Origin: Acidimicrobiia bacterium
GTDB taxonomy: Bacteria; Actinomycetota; Acidimicrobiia; Acidimicrobiales; CATQHL01
Reading direction: 5' to 3'
DNA: 5,612 bases
NCBI GenBank assembly: GCA_021296435.1
Contig: JAGWAK010000095.1
Coordinates: 1-5,612, forward strand
Shown: in pieces, positions 1 to 4,814 of the stretch
Layout: the number at the start of each line of letters is the position of its first letter
How positions within the stretch are numbered: the first letter of the stretch is position 1
Position numbers and translations under genes: made by a program
Notes under the pieces: generated by a model
Told to the model about the DNA's origin: nothing
The model's input: only the letters and a program-made list of their open reading frames with translations
Databases searched by the model: none

Positions 1-479
1 CTGCCGTCGAGTGCCACGCGCACGATCTCGTTGACGTGCTCGGGGTCGGCGGGGCGCTCCCGGACGCACACGAACCACCGTCCGTCGGCACTGAGGCGTC
101 CGTCGGCGTACAGGCACGACCGGTCGGGCCCCTCGGGCGTCAGCACCACCGGCTCGCCATCGTCGGCGTCGATGCGCCGCAACCGGAAGTCGCTGTCGTC
201 GGAGTAGACGCAGACGCGGCCCTGCGCCCACCAGGCGGCACCGCCATAGGAGTGCACGCGGCTGCGCACGTTGGCGTCCGGCGGGGTCATCTCCCGCACG
301 GACCCGTCGGCGCTGCGGCGCACCAAGGCGGTCCGACCCTTGGCCGCGGGCCGGGTCTCGGACCACCACAAGTCGGCGCCGTCGGCCACCAGCGTCGTGA
401 CCCGGACACTGCCGGCGGCCAGCGACTCGGGCGAGATCGGCGACGGCCAGGCACCGTACGGCGCCGTTCCCCCGAGCAC
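1..479 (-). CDS. S9 family peptidase (prolyl oligopeptidase-like), N-terminal part, cut by window edge
   Basis: About 159 codons are visible before the left edge of the window. The translation opens with TAPYGAWPSPISPESLAAGS, then has DGADLWWSETRPAAKGRTAL, RVHSYGGAAWW and LSADGRWFVCVRER blocks. This is the usual start of bacterial S9 'dipeptidyl aminopeptidase/acylaminoacyl peptidase' proteins, where an N-terminal beta-propeller gates a C-terminal alpha/beta-hydrolase domain that cleaves short peptides. The catalytic Ser-Asp-His domain lies outside the window, so activity cannot be judged. No signal peptide is visible, so it is probably cytoplasmic. I chose the GTG at 479 because an AGGAG lies 13 bases upstream (493-497) and homologues begin close to the APYG block; the in-frame GTG at 512 is the alternative and lacks a Shine-Dalgarno. 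It starts 41 bases after the aminotransferase stop on the same strand, so the two are probably one operon. Family call is firm; substrate unknown. Confidence 0.85.
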   Translation of the reverse strand, partial: MLGGTAPYGAWPSPISPESLAAGSVRVTTLVADGADLWWSETRPAAKGRTALVRRSADGSVREMTPPDANVRSRVHSYGGAAWWAQGRVCVYSDDSDFRLRRIDADDGEPVVLTPEGPDRSCLYADGRLSADGRWFVCVRERPADPEHVNEIVRVALDG

Positions 480-520
480 GGCGCGACCCGCGCTCCTGCC
501 TCCTGCCGCCACGCTGTCGG

Positions 521-1759
521 TTAGGACAGGAAGTCCACGATGCGGCCGACGCCCTCGGCCAGGTCGTCGTCGGAGAGGGCGAAGGACAGCCGCACGCAGC
601 CGGGCGCGCCGAACGCCTCGCCGGCCACCACCGCCACCTTCACCTCCGACAGCAACAGGTCGGAGAGCTCGAGGCTGGATCCCACCGTTCGCCCGGCGAT
701 CGTCCGCTCCATGACGCCGGCCAGCGAGGGGAATGCATAGAAGGCACCCTGGGGCAGCGGGCAGTTGATGCCCGGGATCTGCGACAGCAACCCGTGCATG
801 GCGCGGCGGCGGCGGTCGAACTGCAGGCGCATCTCGACCACGGCGCCGAGCGGTCCCGAGACGGCGGCCAGGGCCGCCCGCTGGGACACGTTGGACACAT
901 TGGAGGTCTGGTGGGACTGCAGGGCCGCGGCCGCCGACGCCACCGGCTGGGGCGCGATGAGCCAGCCGACACGCCAACCGGTCATGGCGTAGGTCTTGGC
1001 GACCCCGTTGATCACCACGCAGCGTTCCGCCGCGGCCGGAGCGACGACCGGAAGCGAGACGTGCCGGTGGTCGTCGTAGGTGAGGTGCTCGTAGATCTCG
1101 TCGGTCAGCACCCAGATGCCGTGGGTGGCGGCCCAGTTGCCGACGGCCTCGATCTCCTCCGGCGGGTACACGCTGCCGGTCGGGTTGGACGGCGACACGA
1201 AGATCAGCATCTTCGTGCGTGGCGTCCTCGCCGCCTCCAACTGCTCGACTGTGACGCGAAACCCGCTGTCCACATCGGTCTGCACAACCACCGTGCGTGC
1301 CCCCACCATCGCCACCGGTTCGGGATACGTGGGCCAGTAGGGGGCCGGCAGGATCACCTCGTCGCCGGGATCCAGCAGCGTCAACAGGGCGTTGTAGACG
1401 GCGTGCTTGCCTCCGGCGGTCACGATCACCTGCTGTGGGGTCACCTCGAGACCCGAGTCGCGCAGCGTCTTGGCGGCGATGGCCTCACGCAACTCCGGGA
1501 GTCCCGGTGTGGGGCTGTAGCGATGGTCGCGGTGCTCGCGGCAGGCGCGCACGGCGGCCTCCACGATGTGCGGCGGCGTCGGGAAGTCGGGCTCGCCGGC
1601 CCCGAAGCCGATGACCGGCTCGCCGGCGGCCTTCAACGCCTTGGCCTTGGCGTCGGTGCCGACGGTGGCCGACGGGGTGATCGCCGCCACGGCCCGCGAG
1701 ACCGCTAAAACTGGGGCGGACCGATCGGGAGGTGATGAGGATGATGACGAGGAACTCAC
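521..1759 (-). CDS. Class I PLP-dependent aminotransferase, AspC/aspartate aminotransferase type
   Basis: This 412-residue protein is a fold-type I, class I/II aminotransferase, probably using aspartate or a related amino acid with 2-oxoglutarate in the cytoplasm. Visible landmarks are GFGAGEPDFPTP (about 51-62), the SNPTG loop with Asn192, TDEIYEHL with Asp220 (pyridine nitrogen) and Tyr223, the Schiff-base lysine Lys255 in NGVAKTYAMTGWRVGW, and Arg390 in CVRLSFAL, the expected carboxylate clamp. The usual SKT is AKT here, a variant I recall as common in actinobacterial members. The GTG at 1759 is preferred: family similarity (VSRAVAAITPSATV) begins about residue 20, upstream of the next possible start, GTG 1690, and no start codon lies between. 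No Shine-Dalgarno precedes 1759. Residues 2-9 are eight consecutive serines, a non-conserved extension. It is divergent from serC with 31 bases between start codons and probably leads an operon with the S9 peptidase. Substrate specificity (aspartate, prephenate or other) cannot be fixed from sequence. Confidence 0.92.
   Translation of the reverse strand: MSSSSSSSSPPDRSAPVLAVSRAVAAITPSATVGTDAKAKALKAAGEPVIGFGAGEPDFPTPPHIVEAAVRACREHRDHRYSPTPGLPELREAIAAKTLRDSGLEVTPQQVIVTAGGKHAVYNALLTLLDPGDEVILPAPYWPTYPEPVAMVGARTVVVQTDVDSGFRVTVEQLEAARTPRTKMLIFVSPSNPTGSVYPPEEIEAVGNWAATHGIWVLTDEIYEHLTYDDHRHVSLPVVAPAAAERCVVINGVAKTYAMTGWRVGWLIAPQPVASAAAALQSHQTSNVSNVSQRAALAAVSGPLGAVVEMRLQFDRRRRAMHGLLSQIPGINCPLPQGAFYAFPSLAGVMERTIAGRTVGSSLELSDLLLSEVKVAVVAGEAFGAPGCVRLSFALSDDDLAEGVGRIVDFLS
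1706..1711 (+). promoter_or_regulatory. Possible -10 element for the serC leader transcript
   Basis: TAAAAC sits in the only AT-rich patch near the divergent junction (about 1705-1712). A start of transcription 7-12 bases downstream would leave a short untranslated stretch before the strong ribosome binding site at 1728. No convincing -35 box lies at the right spacing, and the patch is inside the aminotransferase coding region, so this is only a candidate. Confidence 0.18.
1728..1736 (+). promoter_or_regulatory. Perfect Shine-Dalgarno sequence of the serC leader
   Basis: GGAGGTGAT is complementary over all nine bases to the conserved 3' end of bacterial 16S rRNA (ATCACCTCC). It is not followed by any start codon in the serC frame. 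Eight bases after its GGAGG lies ATG 1741, with a second ATG at 1744, both in the frame of a short leader ORF. The same bases in antisense encode part of the serine/proline N-terminus of the aminotransferase, so chance arising from that coding sequence cannot be excluded. Confidence 0.5.
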
Positions 1760-1794
1760 GGGTGCAGTCTGGCACCCCGACGGCGGAAAAATGA
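1741..1794 (+). CDS. Putative 17-residue leader peptide overlapping serC start
   Basis: This short ORF would encode MMTRNSRVQSGTPTAEK. It starts eight bases after a perfect Shine-Dalgarno and its TGA (1792-1794) overlaps the serC ATG (1791-1793) as ATGA, the classic geometry for translational coupling. serC itself has only a weak GGA-type site directly upstream, which fits re-initiation by ribosomes finishing the leader. The overlap alone is weak evidence, because any gene whose second codon begins with A gives ATGA. The leader is not a lost N-terminus of SerC: starting SerC at 1791 already gives the family's normal length. It contains no run of one amino acid typical of attenuators. A run of five A bases (1787-1791) lies at the junction. 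Confidence 0.4.
   Translation: MMTRNSRVQSGTPTAEK
1760..1777. promoter_or_regulatory. Inverted repeat between divergent start codons, possible operator
   Basis: GGGTGC and GCACCC form a perfect 6-bp-arm inverted repeat with a 6-base spacer (AGTCTG). It begins immediately upstream of the aminotransferase GTG (1759-1757) and ends 13 bases before the serC ATG, so it fills much of the 31-base gap. It could be bound by a regulator of both genes, or fold as a hairpin in the serC leader RNA between the ribosome binding site and the serC start. High GC content makes such repeats fairly common by chance. Confidence 0.3.
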
Positions 1795-2930
1795 CCGGCG
1801 ACGGCGCGTCGGATCACGTCGTCCTGCCCCACGGCATCCGGCCGAGCGACGGACGCTTCGGCAGCGGGCCGTCGCGAGTCCGCCCCGAGGCGGTTGCGGC
1901 GCTGGCCGGGGCGGCCGACGGCTACCTGGGGACCAGCCACCGCCGCCCCGGCGTGCGTCAGGTCGTGGGTCGGCTCCGCGACGGGTTCCGCGAACTCTTC
2001 GCCCTGCCCCCCGACTGGGAGGTGGTGCTCGGCAACGGAGGCGCCACCGGCCTGTGGGACTGCCTCGGGTTCGGGCTGATCCGCCGGCGGAGCCAGCATC
2101 TGGCGTTCGGCGAGTTCTCCGCCAAGTTCGCCCGGGCGGTGCAGACCGTGCCCCATCTCGAGGCGCCGCAGATCATCGAGGCGCCGTTCGGAACCCACCC
2201 GGAGCCGGTCCCCGCGGAGGTGGACGTCTATGCGCTGACCCACAACGAGACCTCCACGGGCGTGCAGATGCCGCTGCGTCGGCCTCCGGGGGTGGGCGCC
2301 GCTGACGGACTGGTGGCCGTGGACGCCACCTCCGGCGCCGGAGGTCTCCGCTGGGATCCTGCCGAGGTGGACGTGTACTACTTCTCGCCGCAGAAGTGCT
2401 TCGCCGCCGACGGCGGGCTGTGGGTGGCGTGCTGCTCGCCGGCCGCCCTGGAGCGCATTTCCGAGATCGGCGACAGCGGGCGCTGGTGCCCCCCGTCACT
2501 CAGCCTGCCGCTTGCGGTGAAGAACTCCGCCGCAAACCAGACCTACAACACCCCGGCGCTGGCGACGGTGTTCCTCACACTGGAGACGGTGGAGTGGATG
2601 TGCGCCAACGGGGGCCTGGAATGGGCCGCCGGCCGCTGCGACGCCTCGGCCGAAACCATCTACAGCTGGGCTGAGGCATCCGACTACGCCGAACCGTTCG
2701 TGACCGACGTGGCCAAGCGCAGTCACGTGGTGGCGACCATCGACGTCGACGCCGACGTCGCCGACGCCGGACGGATCGCCACGGAGCTGCGGACCAACGG
2801 CATCGTGGACACCGAGTCCTACCGGGCGCTCGGCCGCAACCAGCTCCGCATCTCGCTGTTCCCCGCAATCCCGCCCGGCGACGTAGCCGCTCTCTGCGCA
2901 TGTATCGACCACATCGTGGCCCGCCTGTAG
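1791..2930 (+). CDS. serC: Phosphoserine aminotransferase (actinobacterial type)
   Basis: SerC converts 3-phosphohydroxypyruvate plus glutamate to 3-phosphoserine and 2-oxoglutarate, the second step of serine synthesis, and often also serves pyridoxal phosphate synthesis. It is a cytoplasmic PLP enzyme. The 379-residue product closely follows the mycobacterial SerC as I recall it (about 376 residues): IRPSDGRFGSGPSRVR (16-31), LGTSHR (46-51), GNGGAT (81-86), HNETSTG (151-157), VDATSGAGGL (177-186), the Schiff-base lysine Lys202 in FSPQKCFAADGG, NQTYNTPALAT (249-259), NGGLEWA (273-279), NGIVDTESYRALGRNQLRISLFPA (336-359). The N-terminus from ATG 1791 matches the family length, which decides the start even though the adjacent ribosome binding site is weak; a stronger one lies upstream in front of a leader ORF. 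It is divergent from the aminotransferase and followed in the same direction by yqgE after 67 bases. No damaged residue is seen. Confidence 0.97.
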   Translation: MTGDGASDHVVLPHGIRPSDGRFGSGPSRVRPEAVAALAGAADGYLGTSHRRPGVRQVVGRLRDGFRELFALPPDWEVVLGNGGATGLWDCLGFGLIRRRSQHLAFGEFSAKFARAVQTVPHLEAPQIIEAPFGTHPEPVPAEVDVYALTHNETSTGVQMPLRRPPGVGAADGLVAVDATSGAGGLRWDPAEVDVYYFSPQKCFAADGGLWVACCSPAALERISEIGDSGRWCPPSLSLPLAVKNSAANQTYNTPALATVFLTLETVEWMCANGGLEWAAGRCDASAETIYSWAEASDYAEPFVTDVAKRSHVVATIDVDADVADAGRIATELRTNGIVDTESYRALGRNQLRISLFPAIPPGDVAALCACIDHIVARL

Positions 2931-2991
2931 GCGCCGGGGCCCGCTGCGGCGACGTCCCGCTGAAGCCGTCGGCTGACGCCGGCCCCCGCGC
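2931..2991 (+). other. serC-yqgE spacer with long-range inverted repeat
   Basis: The 67 bases between serC and yqgE contain GCGCCGGGGCC (2931-2941) and GGCCCCCGCGC (2981-2991). These can pair over 10 of 11 positions, starting directly after the serC stop. A small hairpin AGCC-GTC-GGCT (2965-2975) lies inside the loop. There is no T-run, so this is not an ordinary rho-independent terminator. It could shield or separate the two cistrons, or be a chance product of base composition. Confidence 0.25.
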
Positions 2992-2997
2992 TGCGCC

Positions 2998-3540
2998 GTG
3001 AGCGAGTTCCACCCCCGCAAGCTGCTGGTCGCCACACCGCTCATCGGCGACGGCAACTTCGAGCACACCGTGGTGCTGCTGCTGGAGCACACCGCCGAGG
3101 GCGCGGTCGGCCTGGTGCTGAACCGGCCCTCGACGCTGGTCATAGCCGAGTTGCTGACCGGCTGGGAGGACATGCCGGGCGTGCTGTACTCGGGCGGGCC
3201 GGTGTCGCCCGAGAGCCTCATCGGTTTGTCGCGGGAGTGGCCCGACTGCTCGGAGTCGGGCTGGACGCGAATCCTCGGCGACGTCGGCAGCGTGGACCTG
3301 TCCCTGGGGGCCGAACAACTCGCCGGCAGGCCCGGATTGCGTCTCTTCTTCGGCTACGCCGGCTGGGACGCCAACCAACTCAACGGGGAGATCACCGCAG
3401 GTGCGTGGTTCGTGGTGGATCCCGAGCCCGGCGATGTCCTCACCGACGACCCCGACGGACTCTGGCGGTCGGTGCTGGCGCGCCAGCCGGACCAGGTGTC
3501 CTGGTTCCAGAACTACCCCGACGACCTCCGCTCCAACTGA
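2998..3540 (+). CDS. yqgE: YqgE/AlgH family protein (DUF179)
   Basis: The 180-residue product has the full length of the family (about 180-190). Its conserved blocks are all present: KLLVATPLIGDGNFEHTVVLLLEH (8-31), GAVGLVLNRPS (35-45), VLYSGGPV (62-69), and RLFFGYAGWDANQLNGEI (115-132), ending with the WF-x-x-P-DD pattern. It is a soluble cytoplasmic protein with no signal peptide or membrane segment. The biochemical role is not established; the AlgH name comes from an effect on alginate regulation in Pseudomonas and should not be carried over here. The start is GTG 2998: conserved residues begin within ten residues of it, but no Shine-Dalgarno is seen. It follows serC by 67 bases in the same direction and converges on rsgA with 37 bases between stop codons. 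Possibly co-transcribed with serC. Confidence 0.94.
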   Translation: MSEFHPRKLLVATPLIGDGNFEHTVVLLLEHTAEGAVGLVLNRPSTLVIAELLTGWEDMPGVLYSGGPVSPESLIGLSREWPDCSESGWTRILGDVGSVDLSLGAEQLAGRPGLRLFFGYAGWDANQLNGEITAGAWFVVDPEPGDVLTDDPDGLWRSVLARQPDQVSWFQNYPDDLRSN

Positions 3541-3577
3541 ACTCGCCCCGATCGTCGTCGCCTGCGGTCAGGTCCGG
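3541..3577. other. Convergent yqgE/rsgA junction, no terminator seen
   Basis: Thirty-seven bases separate the yqgE and rsgA stop codons. I find no hairpin followed by a T-run on either strand, so the two transcripts probably overlap at their 3' ends or end by a factor-dependent route. Confidence 0.4.
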
Positions 3578-4645
3578 CTAGGAGCGGCGGCGCACCCTCC
3601 GGCGACGCTTGACGCCGCGCCGGCCGCGTGACTGCAGCCGCAGCCGCTCGGCGCGAGCCTCGGACTGCTGCGCCAACTCGTCCCACAGCCGCTGGTAGCG
3701 CTCGAGCCGGGCGGCATCCACCTCGCCGGCGCGCACAGCCTGCAGGACGGCGCATCCCGGCTCGCTGCGGTGGGTGCAGTCCCGGAACCGGCAGTCGTCG
3801 GCGCGGCCGGCGATGTCGGAGAACACCTCGTCGAGGGCCAGGTCGGCCTCCCACAGACTCACCGCTCGCAGGCCCGGCGTGTCGATGAGCACACCGCCGC
3901 TGGGCATCAGAACGAGTTCGCGGCGCACCGTGGTGTGCCGGCCGGCGCGGTCGGCGTCGCGCACCTCGGCGACGGCCAGCACCGGTGCGCCGACCAGCGC
4001 GTTCAGCAGGGTCGACTTCCCCACGCCCGACGGCCCCAGCGCCACGAAGGTCCGATGCGGCGCCATCGCTCGACGCAGGTCCTCGAGTCCCCAACCCTCG
4101 GTCGCACTCGTCTCGACGATGTCGACTCCCGGCGCCAGGGATGCCACCTCGCGGCGGACCCGCAGCCGGCCGGACCCGTCGAGCAGGTCGCCCTTGCTCA
4201 GCACGATCACGGGCTCGGCACCGCTGTCGGCCGCAAGTACCAGGAACCGCTCGATCCGGGCCTCATTGGGTGGTAGGTCCAGTCCGACCAGGATCCCCAC
4301 GACGTCCACGTTGGCGGCCAGTGTCTGCTTGGTGACGGTGATCGCCGGGTCACGCCGAACGATGGCGGTGCGCCGCTCCAGCACCACATCGATGACCGCA
4401 CCCTCGCCCGGGTCCTCGCTGAACAGCACCCAGTCGCCCGTCGTGGGCGACACCGCGGCCTGCGACCGCTGCGAGTCCGAGGCGGCGATCACCTCGTCGC
4501 CCGCACCCAGCACAACGCTGTGGCCCCGGCCGACGGTCCCCACACGACCCACCCGGGAATCCGGCAGGTCGAGTTGCGCCCGCACTCGCTGCCACTCGCT
4601 GTCCCAGCCGTAGCGTTCGAGGCCCGCCGCGGCGGCTTCGCTCAC
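3578..4645 (-). CDS. rsgA: Ribosome small subunit-dependent GTPase RsgA
   Basis: RsgA (YjeQ) is a circularly permuted GTPase that binds the 30S subunit late in maturation and is released after GTP hydrolysis. This 355-residue protein shows the family order: an N-terminal OB-fold region (about 33-95, with GDWVLF at 70-75), then the GTPase motifs in permuted order G4 (SKGD, 150-153), G5 (ETSA, 178-181), G1/P-loop GPSGVGKST (204-212), G2 (GRHTT, 235-239) and G3 DTPG (255-258). A C-terminal zinc site follows: Cys285, Cys290, His292 and Cys298 in the C-x4-C-x-H-x5-C pattern. G4 has Ser in place of the usual Asn of NKxD, a relaxed form. The tail (about 340-355) is very arginine-rich, probably contacting rRNA. 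GTG 4645 is the only plausible start: an in-frame stop lies six codons upstream. A GAGGGG is about 13 bases upstream. It is divergent from the oxidoreductase gene and convergent with yqgE. Confidence 0.96.
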   Translation of the reverse strand: MSEAAAAGLERYGWDSEWQRVRAQLDLPDSRVGRVGTVGRGHSVVLGAGDEVIAASDSQRSQAAVSPTTGDWVLFSEDPGEGAVIDVVLERRTAIVRRDPAITVTKQTLAANVDVVGILVGLDLPPNEARIERFLVLAADSGAEPVIVLSKGDLLDGSGRLRVRREVASLAPGVDIVETSATEGWGLEDLRRAMAPHRTFVALGPSGVGKSTLLNALVGAPVLAVAEVRDADRAGRHTTVRRELVLMPSGGVLIDTPGLRAVSLWEADLALDEVFSDIAGRADDCRFRDCTHRSEPGCAVLQAVRAGEVDAARLERYQRLWDELAQQSEARAERLRLQSRGRRGVKRRRRVRRRS

Positions 4646-4704
4646 AGTCGCCCGCGCCCCTCACTCACAGCGGCACCCGGAGTGTCCCCACTGTGCATCA
4701 CCAA
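4642..4704 (-). CDS. Possible 20-codon leader ORF overlapping rsgA start
   Basis: Three in-frame start codons follow each other here, TTG (4704), GTG (4701) and ATG (4698), behind an AAAGGAG (4714-4720) that is complementary to the 16S rRNA tail; the spacings are 9, 12 and 15 bases. The ORF ends in TGA 4644-4642, overlapping the rsgA GTG as GTGA. The peptide contains VMHSGDTPGAAVSEG. It could couple rsgA translation to a stronger upstream site, as proposed for serC. The frame also stays open further upstream, and the overlap by itself is expected for any GTGAGC start, so confidence is modest. Confidence 0.3.
   Translation of the reverse strand: MVMHSGDTPGAAVSEGRGRL
4673..4696 (-). other. Predicted hairpin in rsgA leader (proximal)
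   Basis: Read on the rsgA strand, GCACAGTG and CACT-GTGC form an eight-pair stem around a GGGA tetraloop, with a four-base bulge (CCGG) on the 3' side. It lies about 28 bases upstream of the rsgA start codon and within the leader ORF. No T-run follows, so it is not a terminator. Confidence 0.25.
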
Positions 4705-4723
4705 AGGGTTTTGCTCCTTTCGG
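4701..4723 (-). promoter_or_regulatory. Hairpin enclosing the leader Shine-Dalgarno of rsgA
   Basis: On the rsgA strand CCGAAAGG pairs with CCTTTGG, seven base pairs with one bulged G and an eight-base loop. Pairing hides the AAAGG part of the AAAGGAG ribosome binding site (4714-4720) and the TTG/GTG start codons of the leader ORF. This is the geometry of a translational on/off switch, but the same bases could instead be a DNA operator for either divergent gene. Confidence 0.3.
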
Positions 4724-4770
4724 CGCGGAAAATCCAAAGAAGTCTGCGCACTTTCGCGGACCCTTCCCTG

Positions 4771-4800
4771 CCAGACTAGGAGGCGACGACCAGACCAAGG
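4771..4800 (+). repeat. Imperfect direct repeat upstream of the oxidoreductase gene
   Basis: CCAGACTAGG (4771-4780) and CCAGACCAAGG (4790-4800) repeat with a 19-base period, close to two helical turns, between rsgA and the oxidoreductase gene. An AGGAGG at 4778-4783 is part of the first copy and has no start codon within reach. It might be a protein-binding site; the copy number of two and short length make this weak. Confidence 0.2.
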
Positions 4801-4801
4801 C

Positions 4802-4807
4802 GAGAGG
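4802..4807 (+). promoter_or_regulatory. Ribosome binding site of the oxidoreductase gene
   Basis: GAGAGG ends seven bases before ATG 4815. It supports that ATG as the start; the encoded N-terminus is then a basic cytoplasmic tail directly before the first membrane helix. Confidence 0.55.
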
Positions 4808-4814
4808 CGGAACG

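Noticed and set aside
1688..1690. GTG 1690 as the aminotransferase start, which would remove the serine run
   Set aside because: The family-conserved stretch VSRAVAAITPSAT begins before this codon, and no Shine-Dalgarno favours it. It stays the only alternative.
794..1708. 304-codon plus-strand open frame opposite the aminotransferase
   Set aside because: It is rich in Gly/Arg/His with no recognisable motif and is fully antisense to a protein with intact catalytic residues.
1566..1790. Upstream in-frame extension of serC on the plus strand
   Set aside because: It runs antisense through the well-conserved aminotransferase N-terminus, shows no SerC similarity, and starting at 1791 already gives the family's normal N-terminus.
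2900..3001. A 33-codon ORF from ATG 2900 overlapping the end of serC and stopping in GTGA overlap with yqgE
   Set aside because: No Shine-Dalgarno precedes it, and a GTGA overlap is automatic for a GTGAGC start. An open frame of this length is expected by chance at this GC content.
2496..3378. Long minus-strand open frames opposite serC and yqgE
   Set aside because: They lie opposite strongly recognisable genes, are low-complexity and arginine- or glycine-rich, and resemble no family. They are GC-driven shadows.
4778..4783. AGGAGG on the plus strand as a ribosome binding site
   Set aside because: No ATG, GTG or TTG follows within usable distance; the oxidoreductase start is 31 bases away and has its own GAGAGG.
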